Counted from the first letter of the stretch, positions 15,808-25,139 are shown. The stretch: 45,992 nucleotides of DNA from a candidate division WOR-3 bacterium (GCA_011052815.1 DRIG01000055.1:1-45992), one strand, 5' to 3'. The notes: a model not told the origin generated them from the letters alone. Numbers and translations are program-made.

Positions 15808-16747
15808 CTTTCACCAGTTTAAGGTAAATCTTTTCAAAGTCGGGTTCAGTCGACTGGAGGTTCAACAGCTTGATATTCTGTTTCCGTAGGATGTCGAGCA
15901 CCTCGTAAATCCGCATCGAGTCTTTCAGGTCAATGTAAATCGCTGTTTTCGTCTTGTCCTTCACAAACTTCGCACCCAAAAACTTGTTTGAAAACTCGGC
16001 TTTTAAAGTATCATCAATCTCACCCTTTATCTCGAACTTATACGTGTTGACCTTAAAGAACTCTTTTATCTTCTCGATCTTTTCGTCGGCGATGATGTTC
16101 CCCTGATTTATTATTATCACACGCTCACAGAGGTGCTCCACCACACCCATATTGTGTGAACTGAGAAGGATGGTCTTTCCTTGAGCGGCGACGTTCTGTT
16201 TCAGTAAGTTGCGCACTTCATAAGTCGCTTCGACATCAAGACCGAGCGTCGGCTCGTCCAGAAGCAGGATGTCGGTATTTTTAATAAGGGCACAGGCGAT
16301 GGCGAGTTTCTGCTGCATGCCGCGTGAGAGAAATCGCGCTTCGGTGTTGATCTTTTCGCGCAGTCCGAACAGGTCGACCAGTTCCTCAATTTGGGTCTTC
16401 ACCTGACGGGCGGAATAACCGTGTAATCCCGCGAACAGCCTGAGGTTTTCTTTAGTGCTCATGCGCCAGTAAACATTGCGGTTGCCTTCGAGAACCGCGG
16501 CGATCTTTTCAAATGCAAAACGCGGATGTTTGATTACGTCGGTGCCGTAAATCGAGATCTCACCTGACGTCGGATTGAGCAGACGGCACAAACACTTGAT
16601 GGTCGTCGTCTTTCCTGCGCCGTTCGGTCCTAAGAGCCCTGCGATTTCACCTTTTCTGATGCTGAACCAGACGTTATCGACCGCCTTGATCTTCTGTTTT
16701 CTGGTTTTATAAATTTTACACAAACCCCTGCATTCTAGAATATTCAT
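15797..16747 (-). CDS. ABC-2 type exporter ATP-binding protein
   Basis: The start is taken at the ATG giving MNILECRGLCKIYKTR, since the five residues upstream of it are atypical. Walker A is GLLGPNGAGKTTT, the signature is LSRGMQQKLAIACAL and Walker B is DILLLDEPTLGLD. The C-terminal 90 residues form the regulatory tail common in drug- and lantibiotic-type exporters (KFVKDKTKTAIYIDLKDSMRI). It pairs with the permease at 15025-15807. No strong ribosome-binding site is visible before the start. Confidence 0.85.
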   Translation of the reverse strand: MNILECRGLCKIYKTRKQKIKAVDNVWFSIRKGEIAGLLGPNGAGKTTTIKCLCRLLNPTSGEISIYGTDVIKHPRFAFEKIAAVLEGNRNVYWRMSTKENLRLFAGLHGYSARQVKTQIEELVDLFGLREKINTEARFLSRGMQQKLAIACALIKNTDILLLDEPTLGLDVEATYEVRNLLKQNVAAQGKTILLSSHNMGVVEHLCERVIIINQGNIIADEKIEKIKEFFKVNTYKFEIKGEIDDTLKAEFSNKFLGAKFVKDKTKTAIYIDLKDSMRIYEVLDILRKQNIKLLNLQSTEPDFEKIYLKLVKDEK

Positions 16748-16812
16748 TGATAAATAATACACAGATTCTTCTTTTTGGCAAGGTGGTTTATGTCTCTGTT
16801 TTGCACTCTTTC

Positions 16813-18585
16813 CTATTTCACCTTCACCACTTTCCTGACTTCAGCACCTCCACCTGCTTCTACACCGATGAAATACACTCCGCAGGCAAGGTCTCTGGTG
16901 TCCAATTTCACGGTCTCACTGATTCCCGATGTCTCCCTCTTTTTTAACACCTCTCTTCCCGACACATCAAAGATTGTTACTTCTATGTTCTTTAGTCCAC
17001 GCCCTTTGCCAAAGCCGACATTGAGCAGCCTTGAAAACGGATTCGGATAAACCTCAAAATCGTATGGAAGCGGCTCTTCTTTTGACTCCTCACAAGCGCC
17101 TGTGATCAAACTGGTCGGGAAAACCCAGCAGCGCACCGGGTTCTCGGTCAGAGTCCCCTCACCGTGTGGACAGGAACCTGCATCCTTATCCTCCACGTAT
17201 GTGACAAAGATTGAATCGTGGACAACTGTTAGATGGGCAGTCGCCCAATCTTCGTCATAGCACGCACCCGGCTCTGCTCCCGGCGCCCGGGTATTGGTCA
17301 GATTGACATAATCTGACCAGGTAAGACCGCGGTCCGTGGAAAAGGCACCGTAAATCTCATCATTAATATAGCCTGCCGCGGAAGAATCAGTGTAGTCGTC
17401 ATTACCACCCCAGATGCAGTAAAGATAGTTATCTGTTGTATCACAGATCAACACCGGTTTGTCTGCCGGTACACGCCAGGCGCCGTAATTTCCACCATCT
17501 GACGGACCGATCCACCAACCGCCCGGTTCATTATAATAGATGCTGGGACTGTTGACCACGGTGACTGTATCATTTAGCTCATCCCAGTGAAGAATCTTGG
17601 ATGCCTGATAGTATGCCGCTGTATCAACCTTCCTGACGGTCCAGACGATATGCAGAACGTCGTCGGCATCAAATATCGCATACGGGTCGCAACATGCCCG
17701 CATTGTGTCGGTCGGCTGATACTCTGTCAAATTTATACATTCTCCCCAGGTCATTCCATTATCAGTTGAAATCATATACCACACATCATTGTCGAGTTGA
17801 CCAGCGGCAAGGGAATCCGTAATGAATTGAGTGTGGGTAAAGACGACTTTCTGCGAAGTTGGATTCTTTGAAGCACAAAGGTAGTACGAAAGTGTGGCAC
17901 AGGAATCAAAATTGAATATATTCATCCAGGTTTCGCCCAGGTCAGTCGTTAAATAAAGATGATGTTCAGCGGCATTATAGTCACCGGTCGCCATAAGAAT
18001 ATTATTATTATTCGCCACGCAGATAACCGGCCAGATGTGGTCAGCCACTCCCGGAGTCTTGGGGTCATTGGGCCAAAAACCTCCGAGATTCACGCCGTCG
18101 ATGTCAATCCAGGAATAGTATCCTGTCCCGGCATCATATTGATAGGCAATCACCGACCTCTGACTGTCAGGGTCAGAATCCCTTGTTATATCTATCTGAA
18201 CATAGCCGCTCCAGGAACCTGACGCCTGGGTCTCACCATAATAAGTTCCATCAGTAAAACGTGCGTTCCAGGCACAATATCTCATTGTCTGACCGGGATA
18301 ATCCTGCCACATCCAGTCGATGTGCGCCTGGCCGTAATCATCAACCATTAACCGATGGCCGGCAGAACCTCCGCCGCCGCAGACCTGTTGTATATCATAG
18401 GCGGTCGTGCCGATCTGGTCGCCTGGTGACTGCCGTCCGCCGAGATACGGAGGACCGACCACCACCTCGACCTTTTCATCACCGCGTAATCTGGGCAACG
18501 CTTCATAGTGTGTGACCGCCGGAGAAGCGCCAAAAGAGAAAATAATTACCGTCATTAAAATCCATAATATTTTATAATTCAGCAC
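16813..18585 (-). CDS. Secreted BNR/sialidase-like propeller with a C-terminal sorting domain
   Basis: The 590-residue product starts at GTG behind GGAGGTGAT and has a signal peptide (YKILWILMTVIIFSFGASPA). The body shows Asp-box-like turns typical of BNR propellers (STDNGMTWGECINL, STDRGLTWSDYVNL, TTDLGETWMNI). The last 90 residues (FEVYPNPFSRLLNVGF, IEVTIFDVSGREV, LACGVYFIGVEAG, RKVVKVK) are a sorting tail. Its own promoter lies at 18608-18636. No catalytic residues of true sialidases can be assigned, so it may be a binding or structural protein. Confidence 0.75.
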   Translation of the reverse strand: MLNYKILWILMTVIIFSFGASPAVTHYEALPRLRGDEKVEVVVGPPYLGGRQSPGDQIGTTAYDIQQVCGGGGSAGHRLMVDDYGQAHIDWMWQDYPGQTMRYCAWNARFTDGTYYGETQASGSWSGYVQIDITRDSDPDSQRSVIAYQYDAGTGYYSWIDIDGVNLGGFWPNDPKTPGVADHIWPVICVANNNNILMATGDYNAAEHHLYLTTDLGETWMNIFNFDSCATLSYYLCASKNPTSQKVVFTHTQFITDSLAAGQLDNDVWYMISTDNGMTWGECINLTEYQPTDTMRACCDPYAIFDADDVLHIVWTVRKVDTAAYYQASKILHWDELNDTVTVVNSPSIYYNEPGGWWIGPSDGGNYGAWRVPADKPVLICDTTDNYLYCIWGGNDDYTDSSAAGYINDEIYGAFSTDRGLTWSDYVNLTNTRAPGAEPGACYDEDWATAHLTVVHDSIFVTYVEDKDAGSCPHGEGTLTENPVRCWVFPTSLITGACEESKEEPLPYDFEVYPNPFSRLLNVGFGKGRGLKNIEVTIFDVSGREVLKKRETSGISETVKLDTRDLACGVYFIGVEAGGGAEVRKVVKVK

Positions 18586-18607
18586 ATATCACCTCCAGTA
18601 TATCTGT

Positions 18608-18636
18608 ATTATAAGAAAAAACAAAACACCTGTCAA
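18608..18636 (-). promoter_or_regulatory. Promoter for the BNR-like secreted protein
   Basis: On the minus strand, TTGACA (18631-18636) and TATAAT (18608-18613) have a 17-bp spacer. Confidence 0.65.
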
Positions 18637-18675
18637 GCACAGGCTTTCCACTCACGCCTTCAGTCTTTTCCCTGC

Positions 18676-18703
18676 TTGACTTTAATGAATAATTGAATAT
18701 CAT
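18676..18703 (+). promoter_or_regulatory. Promoter for tRNA-Leu
   Basis: TTGACT at 18676-18681 and TATCAT at 18698-18703 are 16 bp apart. The -10 box ends 8 bp before the tRNA. Confidence 0.55.
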
Positions 18704-18711
18704 AAGGATAA

Positions 18712-18795
18712 GCCGGGATGGCGGAATTGGGAGACGCGTTAGGTTCAGGACCTAATGCCTGCAAAGGTGTAGGGGTTCAAATCCCCTTCCCGGCA
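18712..18795 (+). tRNA. tRNA-Leu (anticodon CAG)
   Basis: The 84-nt sequence begins GCCGGGA and closes with TCCCGGC plus A, a 7-bp acceptor stem. The anticodon stem TTAGG/CCTAA encloses the loop TTCAGGA with CAG at the centre. The variable arm is long, as in class II tRNAs. The T arm is GGGGTTCAAATCCCC. The 3' end is not followed by an encoded CCA. Confidence 0.93.
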
Positions 18796-18812
18796 TAGTT
18801 GCCAGAAAAAGA

Positions 18813-19304
18813 ATGTTCCGCTGCGGTCAGATATTATTCAAATACCGGGGAGTGATCAGTGCTCCCTTTTTCATTCTTCTTCTGCTCTTCTCAAGACCGG
18901 TCTGTATACCGGTGCCTGCTTATGTTCTGATCGCTCTGGGATTGGCATTACGGCTCTGGGCTGCGGGCTACCTGGGAGAACGGTCCAGAAAAAACAGATT
19001 CGATGCGGAATACGTCGTCATAAACGGTCCTTATAAATATCTGAAACATCCTTTATACACGGGGAATTTCCTGCTCGTCTGCGGCGTGGTTATCCTCTTT
19101 AATCCGCCTCTCTGGTTGGGAACACTTTTGATCATCGTCTTTATCACGGAATACTCCATTATCGCCCGCAGTGAAACAGAATACCTGAAGAATCTTCCGA
19201 CGAAAAGAACCGAATACCGGTTGAAAAATCTGAAGGGCGAGCTTTCCACGATACTGGTTACGAGTGTAGTAATACTTTTGTCTTTGTTGAAAACCCGACA
19301 TTAA
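18813..19304 (+). CDS. Isoprenylcysteine/phospholipid methyltransferase-like membrane protein
   Basis: The 163-residue protein has about four transmembrane segments. The family signature GPYKYLKHPLYTGNFLL is at about residues 71-87, followed by a late acidic helix (ARSETEYLKNLP) that in ICMT/PEMT-like enzymes helps bind S-adenosylmethionine. It could methylate a lipid or a small molecule. It lies 17 bp after tRNA-Leu and may be read through from its promoter. Its end abuts the convergent PBP1A gene with no gap. Confidence 0.7.
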   Translation: MFRCGQILFKYRGVISAPFFILLLLFSRPVCIPVPAYVLIALGLALRLWAAGYLGERSRKNRFDAEYVVINGPYKYLKHPLYTGNFLLVCGVVILFNPPLWLGTLLIIVFITEYSIIARSETEYLKNLPTKRTEYRLKNLKGELSTILVTSVVILLSLLKTRH

Positions 19305-21374
19305 TTAAAAATTATCAAACTCACTCTGGGAATCAAACTGTTCACTGAAACCGTGCAGGTCACACGAATCTTTCGGTTCTGTGCCCCTCACAAAGACCTC
19401 TTCGATCGGCTTGGGACAGTACTCATTTGCCAGAAGACCGGTCTTTGAGCATATCTTGCACTTCACCAGGCCGGGTGGTTGAGGAAACTCTTCAAACGGT
19501 GGTGAATCGATCTTCGAAAACAGCTCACCCCAGATCGGTGCACAGACGTTGCCGCCGGTCGCCCCCCGATAGATGCGGTCGTTGTTATCATTGCCCACCC
19601 ATATTCCACAGACGTACTTCGGTGTAAAACCGATAAACCAGGCGTCTGAATAATTATTGGTGGTGCCTGTCTTGCCTGCGGCGGGCCCTTTATAATAGTG
19701 TCGTGCCCGATATGCCGTGCCGCCGTCCACAACCGCCCGCATCATATTGGTCATGATATAACTGATTTGCGGCGACAACTTCTGTTCGGGAATCGGCGCG
19801 TTTATCTCAATGAGGGTGCCGTCCCGAGCCGTGATTTTCCGTATCAGGGTCGTTGGAACCTTTTCACCGAGGTTGGCGATCGTGCCCACGGCACTCACCA
19901 TCTCCATAAGACTCACCTCACACGAACCAAGGGCAAGGGAGACCACTGCGAGAAGAGGCGACTTCACACCGAGGTTGTGGGCGTACTTGACGACAAGCTC
20001 AGGGCCGATATTCCGAATCAACCTTATCGCCGCCAGGTTGCGGGAAAACTTCAACGCCTGCTTCAACGTGATCGGCCCCATAAACTTACGGTCGTAATTC
20101 GACGGTCTGTAAATACTGTCCATACCCGGCACCTCAAGCACAATGGGAAGGTCGAGCACAACGTCCGCCGGTGTGAAACCGTTGTCCAGCGCCGCAGTGA
20201 AGACAAAGATCTTAAATGCACTGCCCGCCTGACGGCGCGCCTGGGTCGCCCGATTGAATTTGCTCTGGGAAAAATCCCTGCCGCCGATCAACGCCTTGAT
20301 TTCACCGGTGTGGTAATCGGCAAAGACCAGGGCACCCTGGAGATAAGGAGAATACGAAAGCGTGTCACTGACGCCGATTGAATCGAATACTGCCTTGGCG
20401 TTCTTGAACTTGTACTCCTTCTCAATGCCGGCGAGGTGTTTTTCCAGAATCTCCTCAGCGGTCTTCTGTATTTTCACATTCATCGTCGTGTAGATGTTCG
20501 CGCCGCTGCGGTAGAGAAATTCCGGACCGTACTTCAGTTCAAGATAGCGCCTTATCTCTTCTAAAAAATACTCTCCGACCTTCTTTTCAACCTTCTGTTC
20601 AACGACCTTAATCGGTTCGTTGACCGCCTCCTCGTATTCAGCAGGTGATATGACGTTTCCTTCCAGCATCTTCTTCAACACGAGATTGCGCCGCTGTCTG
20701 GCGAGCTCAGGATTTTTGTAAGGCGAATAAGTCTCCGGCGACTTGGGAATGGCGATCAAGAGTGCACACTCAGCAAGATTCAGTTTTGAAATATCTTTGT
20801 TGAAGTAGTACTTTGCAGCGGTGGCGACGCCGAAACGTCCCTGTCCGAAATTTATCTGATTCAGATATTTTTCCAGAATCTCGTCCTTGGTGTACGCCCG
20901 CTCGATTCTTATCGCCAGGGCTATCTCCTTCAGCTTCCTACCCATTGTCTGTTCCATTGTGAGAAACATGTTGCGCGCCAGCTGCATCGTGATGGTACTG
21001 CCGCCCTGCACCACCTTTCCGTGAAGAATGTTCGTAATCAACGCCCTTAACAGTCCCAGGATGTCAACGCCCCAGTGTTTATAAAAGAGTTTGTCTTCAA
21101 TGCAGATAAGGCCGTTTTTAAGGTAATCAGGGACCCGGTCAAGGGACGTCAGCTCCCTCCTTTCAATGAAAAATTCACCGATTAAACTGTCGTTGTCGTC
21201 GTACACCCGGGTCGCCACCGGCGGCATAAAAAAGGAGATTGATTCTGCCGACGGCAGGTCCTTGACCACGGAAAAATAACCGCCCACACCGATGCCGAAC
21301 AGCAGGGAGACGGCGATGATTATAATCCACCGGATACGGTGGTGCTTAATTGAGCGCTTCTTCACTCTTCGCAT
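19305..21374 (-). CDS. mrcA: Bifunctional penicillin-binding protein 1A
   Basis: The 689-residue product has one N-terminal membrane anchor (about residues 14-36). The GT51 glycosyltransferase domain follows (EDKLFYKHWGVDILG, QGGSTITMQLARN). The transpeptidase domain has the SxxK nucleophile in GSAFKIF, SRN as the SxN motif and KTGTTN as the KTG motif. It polymerises and cross-links peptidoglycan at the inner membrane. A Cys-rich C-terminal tail (CKICSKTGLLANEYCPKP) is typical of deep-branching PBP1A. It overlaps the UgpC-like gene by 29 bp, and accD, ATPase and PBP1A read as one operon. Confidence 0.92.
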   Translation of the reverse strand: MRRVKKRSIKHHRIRWIIIIAVSLLFGIGVGGYFSVVKDLPSAESISFFMPPVATRVYDDNDSLIGEFFIERRELTSLDRVPDYLKNGLICIEDKLFYKHWGVDILGLLRALITNILHGKVVQGGSTITMQLARNMFLTMEQTMGRKLKEIALAIRIERAYTKDEILEKYLNQINFGQGRFGVATAAKYYFNKDISKLNLAECALLIAIPKSPETYSPYKNPELARQRRNLVLKKMLEGNVISPAEYEEAVNEPIKVVEQKVEKKVGEYFLEEIRRYLELKYGPEFLYRSGANIYTTMNVKIQKTAEEILEKHLAGIEKEYKFKNAKAVFDSIGVSDTLSYSPYLQGALVFADYHTGEIKALIGGRDFSQSKFNRATQARRQAGSAFKIFVFTAALDNGFTPADVVLDLPIVLEVPGMDSIYRPSNYDRKFMGPITLKQALKFSRNLAAIRLIRNIGPELVVKYAHNLGVKSPLLAVVSLALGSCEVSLMEMVSAVGTIANLGEKVPTTLIRKITARDGTLIEINAPIPEQKLSPQISYIMTNMMRAVVDGGTAYRARHYYKGPAAGKTGTTNNYSDAWFIGFTPKYVCGIWVGNDNNDRIYRGATGGNVCAPIWGELFSKIDSPPFEEFPQPPGLVKCKICSKTGLLANEYCPKPIEEVFVRGTEPKDSCDLHGFSEQFDSQSEFDNF

Positions 21375-22416
21375 CGAATATATATAGTTTTTCAGGCTCG
21401 ACCCTCAACCTCAGCGCTGCGCCGGGTTCGGTCCGGGTATCCGCGGGCAGGCGCGCGGCGAGCAGAAGCTCCCGACATCTGCCGTAAACAAAAAGTTCAC
21501 TGCCCATCGGCTCAATCACGTCCACGACGATATTGACCGGTGAACCCCGGCTGATTGAAAAATCTGTCGGCCTTATTCCCATTATGACGTCACGGTTCAG
21601 AAATCTTTCAAATTCTTTGTTCAAATCTAAGGTTATGTTCGGATTGAAAAACTTTATTTTATCGTCGACCTTTTTGACCACTCCTTCAATAAAGTTCATC
21701 GGCGGACTGCCGATAAAACCGGCGACGAATTTGTTCTTCGGGTGATTGTAAAGGGTAGCGGGGTCGGCGCACTGCTGAATTTCTCCGTCTTTAAGCACGA
21801 CGATCTTCTCACCGAGGGTCATCGCCTCGATTTGATCGTGGGTCACGTAAATCACCGTCGCTTCGAATTTTTTGTGCAGACGGGAAAGCTCGGCACGCAT
21901 CTGCACCCGCAGTTTTGCATCAAGATTTGAAAGCGGTTCGTCAAACAGAAACAGTTTCGGCTGTCTGACGATCGCCCTGCCCACGGCAACCCGCTGCCTC
22001 TGTCCGCCGGAAAGCTGTCTGGGCTTTCTCTGAAGCAGATCTTTTATACCCAGTATCTCAGCAGCCTCGAAAACCCGCTTTCTTATCTCATCGCGGGGAA
22101 AACGGCGCATCTTCAGACCGAATGCGATATTATCGTAAACACTCATGTGGGGATAGAGTGCATAGTTCTGAAAGACCATTGCTATGTCACGATCTTTCGG
22201 AGAGAGTTCATTAACGCACTTTTCGTCGATGAAGATCTCTCCTGAATCGACCTGTTCCAGACCGGCGATCAGTCTTAAGGTCGTGGTCTTGCCGCATCCT
22301 GAAGGACCTACAAGAACAGTAAACTCCTTGTCTTTCACGTCAAAACTTATGTCTTTCGCTGCATAGATGTTTTTGTCGTAAATTTTTGTAACCTTATTCA
22401 GCAGAAGATGAGCCAT
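21346..22416 (-). CDS. ugpC: UgpC/MsmK-type sugar ABC transporter ATPase
   Basis: The 356-residue protein has Walker A GPSGCGKTT, Q-loop FQNYALYPHMSVYDN, signature LSGGQRQRVAVGRA, Walker B KLFLFDEPLSNLD and H-loop YVTHDQIEAMT. A TOBE-type C-terminal domain (about residues 240-350) ends LRLRVEPEKLYIFDA. This subfamily energises carbohydrate importers and one ATPase often serves several. No permease or binding protein is next to it, which fits a shared ATPase. It overlaps accD by 23 bp and the PBP1A gene by 29 bp. Confidence 0.87.
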   Translation of the reverse strand: MAHLLLNKVTKIYDKNIYAAKDISFDVKDKEFTVLVGPSGCGKTTTLRLIAGLEQVDSGEIFIDEKCVNELSPKDRDIAMVFQNYALYPHMSVYDNIAFGLKMRRFPRDEIRKRVFEAAEILGIKDLLQRKPRQLSGGQRQRVAVGRAIVRQPKLFLFDEPLSNLDAKLRVQMRAELSRLHKKFEATVIYVTHDQIEAMTLGEKIVVLKDGEIQQCADPATLYNHPKNKFVAGFIGSPPMNFIEGVVKKVDDKIKFFNPNITLDLNKEFERFLNRDVIMGIRPTDFSISRGSPVNIVVDVIEPMGSELFVYGRCRELLLAARLPADTRTEPGAALRLRVEPEKLYIFDAKSEEALN

Positions 22417-23239
22417 TCTTCCAGATGATCTTTAATATCCTTATGAGGGTGTTTCTCAGCTCTTTTCTTGACACGATGAGGTCCACCAGACCGTGTGCCA
22501 GAAGGCTCTCTGAGCGCTGAAGCCCCGGAGGAAACTTCTCGCCGATTGTCTGCTCCGCCACCCGGGCGCCGGTAAAACCGAGCAGGGCGCCGGGTTCGGC
22601 GATTATAATGTCTCCGAGCGACGCATAGGACGCCATCACTCCGGCAGTGGTGGGATGGGTGAGAACAGATATATAGGGAAGCCCTTTCTCTGCAAGGAGT
22701 GCAAGTTCAGCCGACGTCTTCGCCATCTGCATCAATGAAAAGATCCCTTCCTGCATCCGTGCTCCGCCTGAGGCGGACAGGATTATCAAAGGAACCCCTT
22801 CTTTGCGCGCCAGTCTGATCGCCCGGGCGATCTTTTCACCGACGACAGACCCCATACTTCCGCCCATAAAACCAAAGTCCATCGCTGCAAAGACCACGGG
22901 GATGCCTCCTATCTTGGCATGACCGTAGACCACCCCTTCCTTCATCTTGGTCTTTTCCTGGGCGGCTTTCAGTTTCTTCTTGTAATTGGGGAAATCCAGC
23001 GGGTCCTTCGCCTCGATGTTGCCGTTCAGTTCCTGGAGTGCTGCATCATCAAGAAGGAGCGAGATGTAATTGCGGCAGCTTATTCTGAAATGGAACGTGC
23101 ACTTCGGACATATCCAGAGATTCTTTGCCAGCTCCTTCCGATAAAGAATCTCGCCGCACGTCTCGCACTTCACCCACAAATCCTTGGGAAGCTGCAGCTT
23201 TTCTTCCGGCTTTGCCTTGACCTTCTTCTTAAACCACAT
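22394..23239 (-). CDS. accD: Acetyl-CoA carboxylase, carboxyltransferase beta subunit
   Basis: The 281-residue product starts with the zinc ribbon CETCGEILYRKELAKNLWIC-PKC (residues about 26-48). The crotonase-like carboxyltransferase core follows (FMGGSMGSVVGEKIARA, SASGGARMQEGIFSLMQMAK, HPTTAGVMASYASLGD, GFTGARV). It transfers the carboxyl group from biotin to acetyl-CoA in fatty acid synthesis. The alpha subunit is not adjacent. It is the first gene of the accD, ATPase, PBP1A operon. Confidence 0.95.
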   Translation of the reverse strand: MWFKKKVKAKPEEKLQLPKDLWVKCETCGEILYRKELAKNLWICPKCTFHFRISCRNYISLLLDDAALQELNGNIEAKDPLDFPNYKKKLKAAQEKTKMKEGVVYGHAKIGGIPVVFAAMDFGFMGGSMGSVVGEKIARAIRLARKEGVPLIILSASGGARMQEGIFSLMQMAKTSAELALLAEKGLPYISVLTHPTTAGVMASYASLGDIIIAEPGALLGFTGARVAEQTIGEKFPPGLQRSESLLAHGLVDLIVSRKELRNTLIRILKIIWKNGSSSAE

Positions 23240-23247
23240 AGACTATA

Positions 23248-23275
23248 ATACTAACTTATTTTCAAAGATTGTCAA
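23248..23275 (-). promoter_or_regulatory. Promoter for the accD operon
   Basis: On the minus strand, TTGACA (23270-23275) and TAGTAT (23248-23253) are 16 bp apart. The leader would be only a few bases long. Confidence 0.5.
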
Positions 23276-23304
23276 GACAAAAAATGTCTGAGTGTTAAGA
23301 AATC

Positions 23305-23332
23305 TTGACAACACGAAAAATTTTGTTATTAT
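23305..23332 (+). promoter_or_regulatory. Promoter reading into the sorting-domain remnant and the secreted gene
   Basis: TTGACA at 23305-23310 and TATTAT at 23327-23332 are 16 bp apart. It is divergent from the accD promoter. Downstream AAGGGAG and ATG-ATG at about 23384 give only a 25-residue frame, so the promoter now serves a degraded gene or reads on to 23649. Confidence 0.5.
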
Positions 23333-23439
23333 TAACAGTAAGAACGGTAAGGGTTGAAAAATTATAGAAAAAGGGAGGCTCGAATGATGTACACAGGAAA
23401 ATGTTTTATTGCCACTACACTAAACGAGAAAATCTACTT

Positions 23440-23553
23440 CCTGGTTATTATCAAGAAAGAATAGATATAAAGGATCTTCCCAGTGGTATCTATTTTGTTG
23501 TACTTAGACAGGATAATGACAAGGTGACCAGAAAATTCCTTGTTGTAAAATAA
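23440..23553 (+). pseudogene. Remnant of a secreted protein: the last 37 codons of a sorting domain
   Basis: The frame reads PGYYQERIDIKDLPSGIYFV and ends KFLVVK-stop. It is close to identical to the last residues of the intact gene ending at 25139 (PGYYQERIDTKNLSSGIYFV). A promoter and ribosome-binding site stand upstream, but nearly all of the coding body is gone. It is best read as a tandem paralogue that has collapsed by deletion. Confidence 0.7.
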
Positions 23554-23592
23554 AAGGGTAAAAAATGCTCTTGCTGTTCTTATCTTTCTGCA

Positions 23593-23625
23593 CCGTAATC
23601 CTCTCCTTAAAAGAGAGGATTACGG
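23593..23625 (+). other. Perfect 13-bp RNA hairpin before the secreted gene
   Basis: CCGTAATCCTCTC (23593-23605) pairs with GAGAGGATTACGG (23613-23625) around a 7-nt loop. No T-run follows on the plus strand, so a normal terminator is unlikely. It lies between the remnant and the start at 23649, where it could protect or regulate the message. Confidence 0.45.
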
Positions 23626-23648
23626 TAAAGCAAACAAAGGAACCTATT

Positions 23649-25139
23649 GTGCAAAAATTTCTAATAATACTTATTTTTATCTTCGGTTATGGTCAGATAA
23701 GTCCCGATAGAATCTTAAATAAGCCATTAGTTCCCGAACAAAGGGCAGAACTTTATAATGGGAGAGATTGGGAATATGAAGTTGTTGATAGTGCAGCTTG
23801 CCCTAAATTCAATTCTCTTACAATCGATACCAATAATATTCCACATATTGTTTATGACAAAATTTATATGAAGAGTGTGGCCTATGCCCATCGCAGTAGT
23901 GGTGTCTGGCAGAAGGAGATGGTAGACAGTGCTTACCTGTGTTTTGGTTTTTCTATAATTTGTGATAGTAATAATAATCCCCATATCAGCTATTATGTTT
24001 GTAAAGATAGTTCTTTTAGCAAAACTTACATCTGTCATGGCTGTCGGCAAGATAATTGGATAATTGATACACTTGATTCAATTAATGGTTGGCTTGGCAA
24101 CTACTTCGAGAATATTAATTCATCGATTAACATTGATACTTTGGGTTTACCTGGAATCGCCTATATTGTCTGGAATGTTGAGGATTCACTGCATTACATT
24201 AAATATGCCCATTATGACGGGATAGATTGGGATACATCGGTGGTGGAGTATGATTCAGCCTATGCAAATATTCAAAAGGCACCAACTGATTACAGTCCAT
24301 CATTAGAATTTAGCAGTAAAAATATACCGTATATTGCTTTTTACCATGTTTATGCACTTTATAACAGTGATACTTTGAAGATTGCTTATTATGATGATAC
24401 ACTCAGTAAATGGATCGTAGACCCAGTACTTTGTGATATCCAAGCAGGAATTCCTGTTTCTCTGTCATTGAATAGCCAAGGTTATCCATTCATTGCTCAC
24501 AGCGCAGGTGGAGGTCTATGGTGTTCCTGGTGGGATGGTTTTTCCTGGCAACATGAATATACAGGTAACGATTTAGGCTGGACAGGCATCAGAATTGACC
24601 TTGATTTAGATAGTCTGGATAATCCACATATTGCTTATTTACCAGATCCGATGGTTGCGCATCCTTGTTATTCTTATAAACAGAATGGTATGTGGTATAA
24701 TTGCGGCTGGATCGAACCAGATTCTTCTACTTTAACTACACATGCAGATATTTCATTTGCACTGGATAGTAATGATCAATCTCACGTGTGCTATCCTGCA
24801 CAAACGTCAAACGCTTATTTCAAATATGCCAAAGGTACATTTGTGGGGATTGAGGAAGTGAGCAGTAAGATGCCAGAATCAAGATATGAATTGGAGGTTT
24901 ATCCAAATCCGAGTCGAGGGATAGTAAATATCGCATATACTTTACTTAAGTATAGTGATATAGAGTTATCGATTTACGACGTCACTGGTTCAAGAATGAA
25001 TGTGTTGAAGCAAGAGAAAATTCCTCCTGGTTATTATCAAGAAAGAATAGATACAAAGAATCTTTCCAGTGGTATCTATTTTGTTGTACTTAGACAGGAT
25101 AATGTCAAGGTTAGTAAGAAATTTTTGCTTGTGAAATAA
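23649..25139 (+). CDS. Secreted repeat protein with a C-terminal sorting domain
   Basis: GTG at 23649 is preferred to the ATG at 23565: it has AAAGGA upstream and yields a compact signal peptide (QKFLIILIFIFGYGQIS), and the earlier start would place the hairpin at 23593 inside the coding region. The 496-residue product has repeated strands of the type DSNNNPHISYY, DTLGLPGIAYI, SLDNPHIAYL and DSNDQSHVCY, suggesting a six- or seven-bladed propeller. The tail (LEVYPNPSRGIVNIAY, IELSIYDVTGSRM, LSSGIYFVVL) is a sorting domain. The ligand is unknown. Confidence 0.72.
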   Translation: MQKFLIILIFIFGYGQISPDRILNKPLVPEQRAELYNGRDWEYEVVDSAACPKFNSLTIDTNNIPHIVYDKIYMKSVAYAHRSSGVWQKEMVDSAYLCFGFSIICDSNNNPHISYYVCKDSSFSKTYICHGCRQDNWIIDTLDSINGWLGNYFENINSSINIDTLGLPGIAYIVWNVEDSLHYIKYAHYDGIDWDTSVVEYDSAYANIQKAPTDYSPSLEFSSKNIPYIAFYHVYALYNSDTLKIAYYDDTLSKWIVDPVLCDIQAGIPVSLSLNSQGYPFIAHSAGGGLWCSWWDGFSWQHEYTGNDLGWTGIRIDLDLDSLDNPHIAYLPDPMVAHPCYSYKQNGMWYNCGWIEPDSSTLTTHADISFALDSNDQSHVCYPAQTSNAYFKYAKGTFVGIEEVSSKMPESRYELEVYPNPSRGIVNIAYTLLKYSDIELSIYDVTGSRMNVLKQEKIPPGYYQERIDTKNLSSGIYFVVLRQDNVKVSKKFLLVK

